Origin: Dipteris shenzhenensis
Lineage: Eukaryota > Polypodiophyta > Polypodiopsida > Gleicheniales
Assembly (NCBI GenBank): GCA_047967505.1
Contig: CM106539.1
DNA: 64,000 nt
Reading direction: 5' to 3' (one strand)
The notes below the pieces were generated by a model. The model did not search any database, was not told where the DNA came from, and worked only from the letters and a program-made list of their open reading frames with translations. The translations under genes and the position numbers were made by a program. Below are positions 9,250-24,200 of this stretch, in pieces; within the stretch, counting starts at the first letter, position 1, and every line of letters begins with the position of its first letter.

Positions 9250-12200
9250 GTAATTTGAATAGTTCATCTTTGATCTCAAAGATATCAAGGTAGTAAAATA
9301 GTTCATCTTTCAAAACTAAACTGCTTTGTTGTTTGAAAGGATTCCAGTGCAGCCTGGCAACCATTAGCTCACTTTCGTTTTGCTGAGCAGAATTCAGTCT
9401 TGTCAGTGCATGTGTCTGCAAAAGGCTGGTTGGGAATGGAGTCACTTGGACAGTGCAAAGATATTGCAGTTGCAGATTTGTTGCAAGAACCTAAAGGTAT
9501 GAGAACTTTAAAGAATATATTATATGGGAGCACATTTTTCACCCTAGAGAATGCAAATATTTTCTAATCTCAAATCCTTGAAATACTGTTGATCATAGCT
9601 GATTAACCAGCAAGCAGATTGCCCTGAGAAAATCTCCAATGTAAAACTTTCTTGCATGGAAGTATGCACTTCACTTGTATCTAATGTCGCCCACATATTT
9701 TTTCTTTTCAGAAGGGGTAGTTGATATTAATTCAAAATCTGAGTGGTATGAACTTTATTCAAGAGATGGGAAAAAAAAGTTTCCAGCAAAGGTATGCTAT
9801 CCAAATATCCATGTTGAACCATTCGATACTCTGTTTAACTTGATGCCACCGGTTCTAATACTTCTTGAGCTGCTGATTTTATCCAATGTTACAACTCACG
9901 TGGCATTGCTATGCCAGGTCTTGATGCAAATTATGGCAGGAATGGCAAAGCCAGAGCAAAAGATACATGTTTTTGTTGGTACTTGGAATGTAGGAAGTGC
10001 TAGACCGGTGTGTTGTCAATTCCTTCCCCCTTTGGAGAATTATCTTATGCATGAATTAAGATATCTTCAAAAATTTCAAGTGAACTAATACTGACTTACC
10101 TCATATGCTGTCTTTCGCCTGTTGTTTTTGTATGGATAATGCATGGATTCCCTGGTCCTACTCCACTTGAGCTTACATTCTCATACTAGAAGCTATTATG
10201 ACGACTTCTTAGTTATGACGACTTCTTAGTGATGCTATTTTCAGGCAGGATCAACACAGTCTACTGGATGAGGGATATTTGCACGAGTCCACACGTATAA
10301 ACACCCTCATTCTTAGGAGCGCCTCTGTGGTCTGCTCAAAAAACATATCTGCATTTTCTATTTGCTAAATAGAAAGTTTGCTACAGTTTCTCAAGCTCAA
10401 TCTTAACCAGATCTCTCTCTAACTTCTGTGATGAAGGGAACACCCTGCCTCTATTTACATGAAATCATTTTCTGATGGGGAAATGGCCCACAACAATCTA
10501 AACATTCTGCAGAATGTCTTCTTGAAATTTGTCAAAGATTTTATCTTTCCTATGACCTGAAAAGGACACAATGTCGGTTGAAAAGAGGCTGCAATCTCAG
10601 GAAATGCTCAAAAATACTAAAAAGATGATTCTGCAGTATAACATAAAATTGTGAAATGAGAGCAGCTGAATGTGGTCAGGTTATCAGACTGAAAGTCACA
10701 CATTTCAATATATATCCGGCAGGAAATATTGCCAAGTGAATTTTAGGTTGCTCACCTATACACTTCCTGATGCATTGTGTAGTAAAGAGAGTCAAACCTC
10801 ATTCCTCCAAATATGAATGAGCCTATAGACCATCAGAGAGCCTGAACATGTTAAAATGAAAATAAATATATATATATATATACTCATCTCTCTGTGTGTG
10901 TAGGTAGAGAGAGTATGATAAATGCTGAATATGCATGGACTGCCTTTACTCCTATGCAGTATGTAATTTGTTACTATGGGAAGAACTGCATGCACAGTAC
11001 GGAGGATGTTGCCAAGGCTAAAAACATAGTCAGGTTTTGACAGAAACTAGTCACTTAGGGATTTATCTCCTATGGAGGGTGCTCGTCTATGTCATGACAG
11101 CTAGGCATCTTTACAATGGAATGATCACAAGAAAATCGGAAAATGAGAAACCAAGGCCAGGCAAAGAGCTTTTTCAGATAACGGCTGCTCGTCTAAGGAA
11201 CTTTAAAAAGCCTGCATCATAAAAGACATTGTGACAACACAGGCCGGGTTAAAAATGCTGATGGTAACTGGACCATCTCATAGGCACAGCTAGCCAAGGC
11301 CTGCGTGAGCCACTATGCCAATCAGTTTGGGCATGTTGCTTTCCTGTCACCAGATGTATTGTTGGCAAAACGGGGGATTCTTGGGCATGTGTGTCCAATT
11401 ATGTCTCACGATTAGGCCATGCAGCTTGAGGCACCTTTGGAGAGATGCAATAAGGTCATGTGGCAAATGGAGGTCTCTGGGCTGGGATTTAAAAATCAAT
11501 GATGGATTGCTGCTGATGCACAGCATGTCTACGTCCATCCCTCCTCATTTGTAGTCCCCGTGAAGTAACCCACCATGTGACTAGTGCTTAAGACTGTATG
11601 TGGACAAATTGTAGGTAACCCTTGTCGCCATTTGCATGTGTGAGCGTACCAGTTCCTATGAACCCCTTTGCTTCCAATGCCATAGCTGAAGTCAAGGCTA
11701 GCCATAGTGGGTTACTTATTATAGTAGCCACCCATGGTGCTTAAGCCACCGGTTCCTCCCAGAGGCTACCCTCATCCGTCTACAATCTTAAGCCTACAAA
11801 CTGTCAAATGGCGACAAGGGTAGCCTCTGGGGAGACCTGGTGGCTTCTCATTCCAAATACTGATACTAGAGACTCTATCTCCTGACCATTGTCCTATAGG
11901 AAAAACAAGATGCCATCGAGCAGGCGAAGTTGCATCCTATACCTTGGTATGGAAGACCCTCTGTCCTTGGATCTTGTAAGCTGGGGTGATCATGTTAATG
12001 GAGAAGGGGTGGCATCCCTCTGTTAGTAGGGTTGCCATACTCCATTTAAAGTCCTATTGCATCCTCTACGTGCAAGCCACTATTTGGAGGGTCCCCTGCC
12101 AAATCCTTTTGTGCTGCTCGGCAGCTCCAAAGATAGTGTGGAATCATCTCAAGGTCTCTATCCATGTAGCGATTGCACTCTTCATCAACACGGATTCTAA

Positions 12201-15200
12201 GGGGTCGTTGGGTAGACCCCCATGGGAAAATATCTAGAAGAAAAGTAATCTTTTGTGGTCGGCAGCTAGCCCACAAGTGCGACCAATATCTAGAAATGAC
12301 CTCTTGGGGCACATGCTGCTCAACCCACTGCCCTCTCGCAAAGGGGTCCAAGAGGCTGCCTCCAATTGGAGGCGGCGGTTGATTCGTGTTGTGTACAAGA
12401 AAAAGACAACTCTGCATCTCTCTTTGAGTACTCTAGATGGCCAAAATCGCTCATCCCAATCCCATTAAACCTCTCAAAGGGGCCTATCTTTCACAACCAG
12501 AGGCACCATTATGACCCATCCTAGTTCTTTCGGAGGTTGGAGTCATCTTCTCACTAAGACTTAGGCATTGAGCGAGAGCCCTCTCCCACCTAAGGGAGGA
12601 AAGCACATGGATGCTAGACATAGACTCCACTATCTCTGAGTCTGAAAGGATGTACTTCATAGACCCTTAGCTCCCCCGCATTGGTATGGGTAGTTCTCCA
12701 GAAAAGAGGTGCCCCTAAGGATATAGTATCTACATCGAGCCCTAAGATCCTTCAGCTCTAGGATTATAGAGTTGGACTAGGGGGCTTCTCCATCCAATGT
12801 TATGGAGACCTAAATATGCATGGACATAGACTTGCTTTGAGTGGCACGGGATCAGAGAAGTTGGATGCTTGGGCAAGGATTGGACAATCGATCCAACATC
12901 AGTCACTTCAAAGTGGCCGGGCCATTGTCCCACTGCGCCCAGTTGCAGATATGCTTCCATTTTCCGAGCATGAGGTCCTCATGATCTCGAACCTCCGAAT
13001 GCCAAAGATCTCGGACCTCCGAATGCCAAAGAAAGGGCTGGTGCAAAGGATTAGAGAAGTTGGCAACTTGAGCAAGGATTGAACAATTGACCCAGAACTA
13101 GTAACTTCATAGCGGTCAGCACGCCACTATCCTACCGTCGATATGCTTACGTTGTCCTAGCATGAGGTCCTCCTAATCCCGAACCTCAATATGCCAAAGA
13201 AGGGGCTGGTGCTCAAACTGCTCTCGGCACGGAGGGCTGATTCAAACGAGTCGTCCAGACAACCCACACCACAGCCTATGTAGATGCGTCATTAAGAGTG
13301 AGCCCTTCCGATGGGGGAGGGGGGCGGGGCTCTAAAAAGAGCCACTAATGAGATTGGTGCCACTGACCACCTATGCGGGGGATGTTCTTGAGAAGCCCTC
13401 ATTGAAGATCCTCTAGGGCTCCAAAGGCTGGATTGAGCCCGTGCACTACTAGCTTGCCTAAAAGGCCTCCAAGCCTAGAGTGAGTCCACACACTACTAGC
13501 TTGTCTAAAAGGGCTTTGCTTTGCATATATGGGTTGATAATGCCAAGTCCTCCCTCTTCATGGGGTAGGATCACTGTTTCTAGGCAACTATGGCTCTAGT
13601 GTTCGTCATGCCATCCGATCTTGCCCACAAAAAATTGTGCACCAACACAAGGCTATGTACCAGACTCTGGCCAAAATGGCCTTGTTAGCCACGAGGTCTT
13701 GCCCTCCTAAGGACAATTTGGCGGAGCTCCAATACAAAAGTTTGCACTGCACACTCTCTAGCACAGGAGCACTCTACTGCTCCTAATGTTAATGCCCACT
13801 TGACAACCTAAGTACCTCACTACCTGACCTTGTGGGGTCCACTCTGGAAACCAAGAGTGACCCCGAAGTCCACGATCTCTTGAACCTCCTAGTCACTGAA
13901 GGGCCCTGAAGGGGGAATGAGAGCAAGAGGGAGATAGTGAGAGAGAGAGAACTCCAAGATGTGCGGGTGTGAAGTGATGAGCCACACCACAAACTCAGTT
14001 GTGTTTTATTAGGATTAGGTTTACCCTATGACTGTCTTAAGACAGTCATAGGTGTCCTATCTTTTAATGAAGGGTTGGCAATGTGCCTTTACCCCAACAG
14101 TCACCACAAGGAAGCCAACTAATTTGGTCTAGTTGAACTTGGCCCCAGATGCCTGGTGATACACATGAAGGACACCTTGACTCCCTCCCTCCACAAAAAG
14201 GACAATGTTGTTTGTAAACTTTGAGTCTAGAAGCTCCTCTTCCTGGCAAATTGGTAAGCGCATCCTAGTGAGGCCAGCGAGAAAGTATCTTAAAGCGTTT
14301 TCCATGAAAAGAAAGAGAAGTAGAGCTAGAGGGAAGCATTGTCTAATTGAGCAGAAGAGAGAGAGGGCCCTCCTGTGGCCTCAGATAAGCATTTGGCTGG
14401 CACTCCTCGTGTATAGGGCTGCAACTCCCTAAGTCTAGTGCTCTGAGAGGCCCATCCTCCTCATGGTGCCCTTCACAAAAGGCCATTCCACCATGCCCTA
14501 CACCGTCTCAAAATCCAAGAGGATTGCAAAAGGCTGAGACTCCTCGCGTGTCGAAACACCTTCTCCCAAAAGGTGAAGATGTTGTCTAGGGTGTTGTGCT
14601 CGTGAACAAAACCTGAGTGTCATGATGATGTCAGCAAGATAGGGTTGCAACTGCAAGGTCAAGACCTTGGCTACGGTCTTGTAAGCGGTATGCAAAAGGT
14701 TGATCGGGCACCACTGCTTGATATCAGGTTGGTCTCCTCCTTTCGTGATCAGGAAAATCCAACCTCGGTTGAGCAGCTGGGAGAGCAAACCAGAATTGAA
14801 AATCTCTTGGAAGGCTAACTGCAAGAGAGCATGGCTGCACACCCAAAAGCACCCAAAGAAAGCCAAGGTCAAGCCATCCTCTCCCAGGCACGTCTAGGGT
14901 GGAACGGTCTTGAGGCCTATAGGTCCCACAGTATGTGGTAGTCGATAGAATAGAGTCCATGTCCATGGTGTTAAAAACCCCTTTGCTCTAGGCAGGAAAA
15001 GCTGACACACAAGACAAACATTTATTACAAATCTTTTGGAGGACATCCCGGGCAGAGGACCCCAAACAAAAAACTGAGTTAGAGGAATCCTCCCTCGCTT
15101 GGACCAGTGTCGCTGACGAGATGCATTTTACGACAATGCTTCCATGCGCTGTTCAACTTGCGGTCCGTGCGCAAATAATGACAATTCGGCCAAAGGAAAG

Positions 15201-18200
15201 CATGTTGAATTTTAGGATGATGAAGCTGCAAAATACTAAGGCAAGGCATGTTTCCAATCTCTAATTTCAGTTTTCAAAACTGAAAGACCATAGGTGCAGC
15301 CACTGAAAACAGGCATGTCTTTCTCATAACAAAAATGCAGTGCAGTATAGGGCCCGAGCAAATCCCGCAACTCTACAAAAAATTGTGTCTCTCTTCCACC
15401 GAGCAAGCTGCTTGAGGAGCTGCCAGTGCCTTCACTTGTTATATGCTTAACGTCATCATTACAACCCACTGTTGGAGATACCCATTTTGATAGTTCAGGG
15501 AGTTGCCTTTGAAATGATGAAACTGGTCTTTTTGTCTTGGGGCGAGCCCCAAGACATGAATATATCAAAACGATATTCTTGAACCATGGGCTGCCCCCGC
15601 CAGTCTTTCCCCTTCTCTTTTCTGCCATTTCTCCTTCCCTCCTGTTCTGTTTTTACCCTCTTCTGCCCAACGAAATCCTGCTCTCCTTCGCCCCCTTTTC
15701 CACCTCTTGTGTGGTGGGCTGCTGCCCACAACAGCCCTTCATGGAATGTCTTCTCCTCCTTGGCCTTTTCAAAGGCCCTCTCACGCCAAGAGCTATCTTA
15801 CACAGTCCATCTTGGCCTTATTGACCTTTGTGGACTGCTGCTTAGCCCAATGGGCTTCTCCTCGTATCCCCTTCCCTTATCCTAACCTCTTGCTCCCTTC
15901 TGTGGCAGCCCCTTCTTTCCTCTCAAGGGCGCCCTTCCCTTTCATTTCCTTTCCTGTTAGTGGCTTCCCTCTTTTTCCTTCCACTCGTCCCTCTTGCCTT
16001 TGCCCTTTATATTTTCTCTCTCCAGATTTTGCTCCTACCCTTCTGCTTCCTTTCTTTTGGAGCTAGCCAATTTGCGCCTTAGTGTTTTCATAGTGGATAA
16101 GGTGACCCTTTCAGCTGTGGCCAGGTGAGCTCAAAATGGCAGCACCTTGGACTCAACCACAGTATGCTTTCACCTGAGGACATGAAGTAGGTCGAGCATG
16201 TAGTACAGGAGCTTAATAACAAAGCAACCACTAGGCATCTTGTCTAGCAAGAGATGCTTGGGGTGACCCCTCATCCAATAGACTCCCCTTGATGATTGGG
16301 CTAATTGTCTAGCATGAACGCCCCACTCAGGAGTCTTCTACATGGACTATTACATTTGTCAGCCGTACTTGGTCTTTTACAACATTCGCTAAGGAGGCTT
16401 GCTGCAGCTAGAGTTAGAGCTGGGAGACAGAGACCCAATGGATGATGGAGCCTTGGATTCACAAGAGTGACAAAGGATCAGAGTGGTTGGGTGGGCCATT
16501 GGAGAGGAGATACAGGCTATCAATCCTAGACCTTAAAGAGGTGGGCTTACTTAGTGGCGGTTATGGTTGTGGGAGGATTGACTGCTCCGGGAGATTTAAC
16601 GGGACCCAAGGAGTGGTTTAGGCTGTTCATGATCAAGCATTCAAAGAGGATAGAGAAGCTGGGATATGTTTTTACACAAAAAAAGTACCATCTATTAGAA
16701 GATTTGGAAAAATATAACAGGTGGCATTCTTCTCGTACACTACATGCATCGGTAGACAGCTGCAGCAGGTGGCCTCGTGTTGGAGCAGCTATGATGTGGA
16801 GGATCCATTGGGTTTTCATGTGGGCATGGTGGCTTGGCTGACAGAGGGAAGGCATGCTTTCTCCATAGAAATGACCTCGCTGGCCTATTTGATAGAGGGA
16901 AAGCCCCAGTTATCAGCTAAGGTATTCATGGGGTATTCCCCTTGACTCATCAGCACCCTAAGCTCTCATTGAAGGAGAGCTTTTGGGAGACGGTTGCTAG
17001 CAGCAGATTCGACCTGCAGCTACCCTCGTCAATATCTGGCATGATATTGTTTACACCCCCGAAAGCAATATGGGAGTAGGGCAGAGAGAGCTCTAGGAAG
17101 ACCGCTGAAAGGAGAGAGTACTTTTTGCAAGGCATCGCCTGTATGTATCTTCATGGATCGAGGTATCCGCTGGCTATAATCTCCACACTGGCTGTTGGCG
17201 CTTGCATCTGGGGTGCCCTAGGCAGTGAGCTGGGACCCTAAGAGGCTGGCTGCAGGACAGCCAGCTCTCTTTTCAGCGCCTTACGGGTTGCTCATTTTAT
17301 GTATTCTTTTCAAATCTTCTAATAGATGGTACTTTTTCCTGGAAAATGGAAAGCTAGGAGAGACAGAAATATGTAAAGAAGAAGCAACATGCTGACCTCA
17401 TCTGATGTGGACCAGGCTCGGGTGGGGCATTTGGGCCTGGCATCTGGACCTTCCAATTGGTAAGGGTGGATGATTTATGAAGCATCCAAGGGCTCATAGG
17501 TTAACCTCCTAGTAGGGGAGTCCTACAGACTGATCAGTATTGTTAATAATGAATGCAACGTTTGCACTTCTTATAAACGCTTTTTGGTCCTGTCTTTTGA
17601 CCCCTAAATCAGGAACATTTCGTAGATTTTCAGACTCCTACAGTATTGTTAATAGTGAATGCAATGTTTGCACTTCTCATAAATGCTTTTTGGTCTGTCT
17701 TTTGACCCCTAAATCAGGAACATTTCGTAGATTTTCAAAGTGTATCCAGCTTAGCTTTGGTAATCTCAGCTTATAAGTTATGAAATAGATATACTTCAGG
17801 CTTGACCAGCTTGCATCGAACGCAAAGCTGAAGAAGATAGATGAAAGGGAACCTAAGGCTAAATTGAGGGGTTGCTTTGGAGAACAGAAAATAATAAGAG
17901 TCGATCTATAGATGAACTGCTTTCTCAGGTCTCTTTTTAGATTTTGTTTTGGCATAGGTTCTGCATATCATATATATGTGCTACCTTAGCCCTCAGGCAG
18001 ATTCTCTCACGGTCACTAATTATTGCTTTTATGTGCTGAGATTATCGTCTGTCTAATATGATCAGGCTGCTACAGAAGCAATTTCATCAGATGATCAGAT
18101 TAAACTCCATGACTTACTAGAACATCATTCACCTATGTGCAGGGGGATAACTTGTCTTCATGGCTACAAATATCAACAAGTCCTTTGTACGATATTGTTG

Positions 18201-21200
18201 CTATTGGAACTCAGGCATAATCTTGAACCGCAGTACTATTTTTAAATTTTACTACAGACTTAATAATTTCACTCAGTGTTTTACCCCCAGAAAGTTTATT
18301 TATTTCATTGGAGATATGCCTCTTACTCAATACTGAAAGGAAGGTGACTCATGTGATTGCGAAATTTCATAGGAATGTGACTATCAGGCCCGGGGCCCAT
18401 ACACTGACTGTTTGAAAGATTGGATGGCTACCCTGAAGTATGGATCCATCTTCCATGGCTTTGCTATAGTCAGTTGGTAAAGCTATTGATAGTATTGCAG
18501 TAGCAGTTTAAGTCATATTTTAAAAGCTGAGATTTTGGAAGGGTTATTAATGACTCAGCTATTCATTGTATTGCCACTTGAGTTTTTGTAGATCTGTGCT
18601 TGGCTCTTATTACAAAGTCATTCATGGCTTTTCAAGGGGTCATATGCGGATGGTTGTTTTTGTTCGTATTGATGCTGAGGCAAGTACTCGAGAGTCTGGG
18701 GTTGAAAAGTTTTATTCTCACTGGAACTAAAAAGAAATCTGAAATGAATGCACATGGGTCCATGGCTTTTACCATCTCATTTCTTTTGAACTTCTGCAGA
18801 AGGCAATATCTGATGTCCACACTGGGAGTGAAGCGACAGGTGTTGGCCATGTGATGCCAAACAAAGGAGGACTTTGTATTGCTCTTAAGGTTGGATGTGA
18901 TCTAATTTGCTCTTCTTAAACAGATGTAGGATTCAAAATTTTAAGTATGGAAGCTCAAAATTGATTCATTTTTTGCTATTCAGCAAAAATCCTCGTTTCA
19001 TACATGTCTGCTCCTCCCCTAAAACTGACTTGAAGTTGGTGCCAGTTTTGGGACACATCTCTGTGTTTTGTGAACTGCCATTTTGCTGCTCATGTCGGGC
19101 AATGCGAGGCTAGAAATGGAAACTATAGAGGTACGTCATTGAAGTGCTCTATCTCTATCACCAGTAGATTATCCCTGAAGTGAGAAAATGATGTGTGAAA
19201 ATCGGATTCCTGAGACAGGCTTTTGTGAAGAGCACACTCTGTGCTGTTAAAGATTTACAATGTATACTTTTTTCCTTGCTGGATTGTTGATAAATTTCTG
19301 CAAAATGTTATCTTTTCTAAGGGAGAGCTCAGAACCCTCAAGTGTAAGGATATAGAATAAAAATGAACTCTTCCCCTTTAGCTTGAAGCAACAAATTTCA
19401 CAATGTTCTCTTTTCAATAAGGGAGGGCACAGAAACCTTAAGTGTAAGGATACAGAATTAAAATGAACACTTCCCCTTTAAGCTTAAAGCAAAACATTTC
19501 ATTGGAGAATGTCATATCATTCATTTAATTGAGTACTGAAGGTTGACATGACAGGCACGTCATCTGCTTGTCATTCATCCTTGTTTGAGTTGGGCTAGAT
19601 TACATCATGTTCTGCCAAAGGATCGGTTTGTAGAATCTTTGACCAAGTATTCTTGTGCGTTACAACTTGCAAACTTCTTCCCAAGGCAATTGTGGAGCTT
19701 GCATTTTTTATGTCTCAAGACATTTGTTAGGGAGCAGAGGGGAAAACTTCAATTAATCTAGTCTAAGAATCAATTTAATGTGTTGTGATTACTGTGAATA
19801 TCAAATTGGCTTTCAGCAATGTTGGCAAAGGAGTCCAGAGGAAAAGTAGAATCACTCCTTTGCATTTGAAGGTCATGCATGTTCCCTGCTTTGGATGTTA
19901 ATCAATTTACAACACAATGAAAGAAATACGAGCACACAAAACAGTGGAGGCAAACAAAATCATTGTAAAGCAGACAGAGGGCACACGCACAATCCAAGCT
20001 GAAACACTACAATTGAGTTTATATGTTCAACCTTAGACCAACTCTAAAAACTTAGAAAGGGGGGGGGAGGGGGGGGGGGCTTGTGGGCTATCAATCACTT
20101 TCTTAAGTCCACGACAAGACCTTGGCAAAGGCTACCAGCCTCTAGCTACAACCTTTTCTTCCTAATTTGGTTTTAACACCTAGTCTGGTTTTGTTTAGGA
20201 CTAATATTATCACCTTTTGGGAGGCCATGGCTTGGGCCTTATACATTTGTCAATATCTTACTATTTTGTTTCTGGATTTTCAACAAATCCTATGACAAGG
20301 TGGATTGGGAAATAGTTATATGTACGTGCGTGTGTGTGTGAGAGGGGGGAGAGGGGATCGGGGGCGAGGATTAGAGGTGTTCTGTCCTTGTACACCTCTG
20401 CTAGTGTAACGAAGGGGGAAAGTACTCTAGTGAAAGTTAGAGGGGATCGTGAAGGGGACTATATAAGTCCAAACTCACCACTCTTGTATCATTTTTGAAT
20501 GTGAGCTCTAATCGTATCACCTGCTCTCCACATTCGTACTTATCAAGGATAACACAATCTCTATGGTCAAAAACCTTAAAAAACAGTAGCTGAAGCCTGG
20601 CAGACAATACAGAGCACCTATGTGTTAGAAAATAGAGATGGAAGTTGCTTGCTGTAGCCAACACTTCCACAAAATGGAAGATTGTTAAAATGTTTTCCTA
20701 GAAATCACGCATTGCTAACTCAAATCTCACTATTCTGTACACAATTGACTATAGATTGATGCAAACAGTTAATGAACCATGCACATGATGTTGCTCCAAA
20801 GATGGACAAAACCTTGCATCAGTGTGCACAGTGTGCTACCATCTAGTGTGTTAATAGCTTCTAGACTTGTAGGACAATTTTGTCAGCATCCTCCCACTTT
20901 AACTCAGCTACATGGTTGCCTCATCATTTAGGAAACCCGAAGGCAAAGCAAGAAGTTAGGTGGGCTAAAAACAACCTTTATGGCTAAAAACAAAAAACCA
21001 AATTGGAAATCCCTTAGCAGTCCTAAACAAAAGCATAACTTTACTTCTCAATGTCAAAATGATAAAAAAGATCATCATGATCACAATGACATAAAGAGGA
21101 CCTTGCTTTTACTATGGGAAGCCTGGCCACTTTGCTTCCAAGTGTTGGAAGAAAATGACGGATATGGCTAAACGTGGTCTAAACCTAGTACTAAAGAACC

Positions 21201-24200
21201 ACTAATGTAGCCATGTGCTAGACCAGTGATTTTGAGAAAGCCTTAAATATCTCAAGAGTCAAAACCAAATAAGTTTGGGCCAGGATGATGACTCATGGAT
21301 CATTGATTCTGGAGCCTCCAGTTACTTCACTCCAGACACTCCCTTAGAGAATAGTGATAATGTTCATGTAGAAATACGGGACTCCAAACTTAATCAAATC
21401 GAGGGTCTTGGTAATGTATCAATACAGATGCTGAATAATGATATATGGGACATACATAACGTTTTATATTTCCAGGCCTGAAGAAAAAACTTCCATCTAT
21501 TAGTGCCATTACTACACATAACAACAAGGTGAAATTTGATGAAGGGGAATGTCTCATTCGAGACAAGGCCAATGATTTCAAAATCACCAAGGGACTTGAG
21601 AAAGAAGGCCATTATAAAATGACATCATATATGCCTGACTTCAAGGCTTACATCTCTCAATTAAACAAGAAAAAAACAATGTGGCACGAAGGTTTGCCAC
21701 CTGAACATGCAAAGCCTTGTTCTCATGAGGAAAGGTTTTGTGAATGCCTTCCCTCATCTTCATCTAGATAAGATGATTTGCAAAGGATGTATCATGGAAA
21801 AGCACCGCCGTCGAAAGTTGGCAGGGATGTACGCTTTGATGGAGGAACTGGTTATACTTGACAACAAGACACATCGTTCTATCCTATCACTGCACAAGTG
21901 GTGAATGGAGATTTTGCTGTTGAAAAACCTTCATCAGATACTCGTGAGGTTGAACTTGAGTTGAGAATAGAACTGAGATGGTTTTATGAAACCATCGAAG
22001 ATAGTCATGTTATTGATGAACCATCAACTAGTAAGGAAGGACTTAGAAGATGTACAAGGATCCAAAGGGCACCCAGTAGGTCCAATGCCAGTCATGCATT
22101 AATGACCAATATGGAACATATAGCTGAATGAGGAAACGTATAAAGCCTGTTTGCGAACGGTTGAAGGCATTAACTATGATGAAACCTTTATGCCACTAGT
22201 CACACATAACGCTATTAGATCGATAGTAGTCCTTGCCACCCATTTACAGCTGGCCTCCTCTATCACATGGATGTCAAAACCACTTTCCTAAATGTTGATT
22301 TGAAAGAGGTCTATATGGACAACGACGTGGGTTTGAGGTTAAAGGCAAGGAGAAAAAGGTATGTAAAGTATGGTTTGAAACAAGGACCTTATGCTTGGTA
22401 TTCAAAAATTGATGAATGTTTCAATGAGAAGGCATTCAATAAGAGTTAATTAGATTATAGCTTTTATACAAAGCATGAAAATAAACATAATAACGTTATA
22501 TAGTTCTCATGTCTTATATGATGATGACATCAGCCAGGGTATGGACTGTACAGACAGCCACGTCAACATGTACAGACAGTTTTGGTGCAGGCCTGTGGGC
22601 TGTAGGCAGTGCAACAGCAGGAAGAGAGGCGGAACAGTCACATCAAATTTTGGCAGGGTTTGGGGCAGCATAAGGCCCCTAGCCTTGGCTGGTATAGCCT
22701 AGGCCAGTGGCTGGATGCCATATGGCTAGGCGGGCCAGCAAGAGCCTCCAAATGGGATGCTAGTAGGCATTTATAGGCCTCCCCCTCCAGTTGGCTGGTA
22801 GGGGGGATTCTAGTCGGCCCATTAGGGAGCTGGTCGGTTTTTTGAAGGGGGCCTTGAGCCCTATAAAAGGGGGCCATTTGGCTCGTACTTGGCATCACTT
22901 GGAGCAGCAGATCTAGAGCAGAAAGAAGCAGCAGCAGGGCTTCCCTTGCGCCTACATTCAGGAGGTGAAGGAGGCATCCAAAAGGCTGCATACTTAGCTC
23001 AAGAGAGGCTTCCCACCTAGGCTGACTACCCGGGCAGTAAGGTGGAGGGATCACTGGACAAAGAGTCTACATAAGCTCAAAGGATCACATGGGCTCAGAG
23101 ATCTAGAGGTGCCAGGCAGATAGTAGTAGAACTTCCGGTAAGATCAGAGGACCACAGTTTGGTGGGACTCTAAATCTTTTTGTATTGTGCCCGGTTTTGG
23201 ATAGACGGAAATATATAACTGTCTATTTACTGGCTTGCGCACACATATAAGGTTGTGAAGTACACACAAGTAAAGTAGTGAAACAATTCCGAGTGGTATT
23301 CCTGGCGACGCTCTACCAGTCTTCCGTTGTGGGATACCCTCTGGTGAGATTTTATTTCAGAAGACTACCGAGGTTGGTACTAGAGCATCTATACGACCAG
23401 CTGAGAGGAGGGTTATCATTGCCCGGTACACATGCACGTCTCGATGGTTTCACATCCAGGGTATTCAGATGGACCGTCTCCCCCTTTCAGTACAGCTTGG
23501 ATGCCCTTGATCCCTTGCTCCCACGGGGTGAGATCACGGTATTATATGGTTTGACCTGCTATAGCTCTATACGCCATGGACTTGGGGGAGGGACTAAAAG
23601 TTCCCACCAAGATCCAGTTCTACCGTTATCACTTCTTGAGATTATTGGAGGATGGAGTGATTATCAGACCCCGGTATCTGGAGGACAGGCGAGTCTCACA
23701 CGCCTTGAGGATTGCCACTGGACAGATGCAGGTCTCGTCCCATCAGCTGAGGATGGAGGCAACGAGAGCCACAAGTATGCCTAGAGAGCAACGGATATGT
23801 AGACTACACGTTGGGGGAGGTGAAAGATAGAGGAGCACTTTATGTGTACTTGCCCATGAGATTTGAGGATGATACCATTGTCTCTATCAAGAAGGGCATG
23901 GTTCTGGGCCTCTCTCTTGGCTCACTTCCAGGACCAGGTTTGTATTGGCCTCGATGTAACTGAGATGCGACGACATAGAGAGACTCTATTGCATCAGATC
24001 AGATAGCAGGAGAGGATATCACCATAGGAGACAAAAATGGATCAAGCTCAGTGACACATCACAGATTTCCACGCATTTGAGTCTTGCCCCAGATATGGCG
24101 GAGTAGAGGAGGAGATAGATGATATGAGGGCAGCATGGGTCCCTATGATGAGATGACGACGAGGATGGATGCAGCCAGAAATGCAAGGACCACACATGTT

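Larger units (their letters stand above)
11320..14970 (-). mobile_element. Degenerate antisense LINE (RT and zinc-ribbon tail)
   Basis: On the - strand from 14872: a plant-LINE RT start with FNSGLLSQLLNRGWIFLITK, then GGDQPDIKQWCPINLLHTAY and AILLDFETV, the known K-G-D-x-x-x-x-x-W-R-P-I-x-L-L and D-F-x-K-A blocks with changes. Near 14200 the F-A-D-D site is read as TNNI. Toward 12050 the tail KITFLLDIFPWGSTQRPL and YLWSCRAAQKDLAG matches the zf-RVT region. Many stops. This is a different LINE clade from the L1-like + strand copies. Confidence 0.8.
10008..18142 (+). other. Intron 4, 8.1 kb
   Basis: Runs from GTGTGT to TATGTGCAG. It holds an antisense LINE (about 11.3-15 kb), a CT-rich tract, a short inverted repeat pair and a 106-bp tandem duplication. 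10008-11300 shows only a (TA)n run near 10868; I saw nothing else supportable there. Confidence 0.85.

Noticed and set aside
9675-10088. Continuous 137-codon frame across exons 3 and 4
   Set aside because: It includes intron sequence between 9792 and 9917. The splice sites and C2/IPPc similarity support two exons instead of one long exon.
15236-15628. 130-codon - strand frame starting in a good ATG context
   Set aside because: It begins in a compositionally biased purine-rich stretch on that strand and shows no recognisable domain. It lies antisense in intron 4 next to a pyrimidine tract. No splice or homology support.
22638-23054. 138-codon - strand frame
   Set aside because: It overlaps an LTR-like segment with a TATA box on the opposite strand and has no protein-family features.
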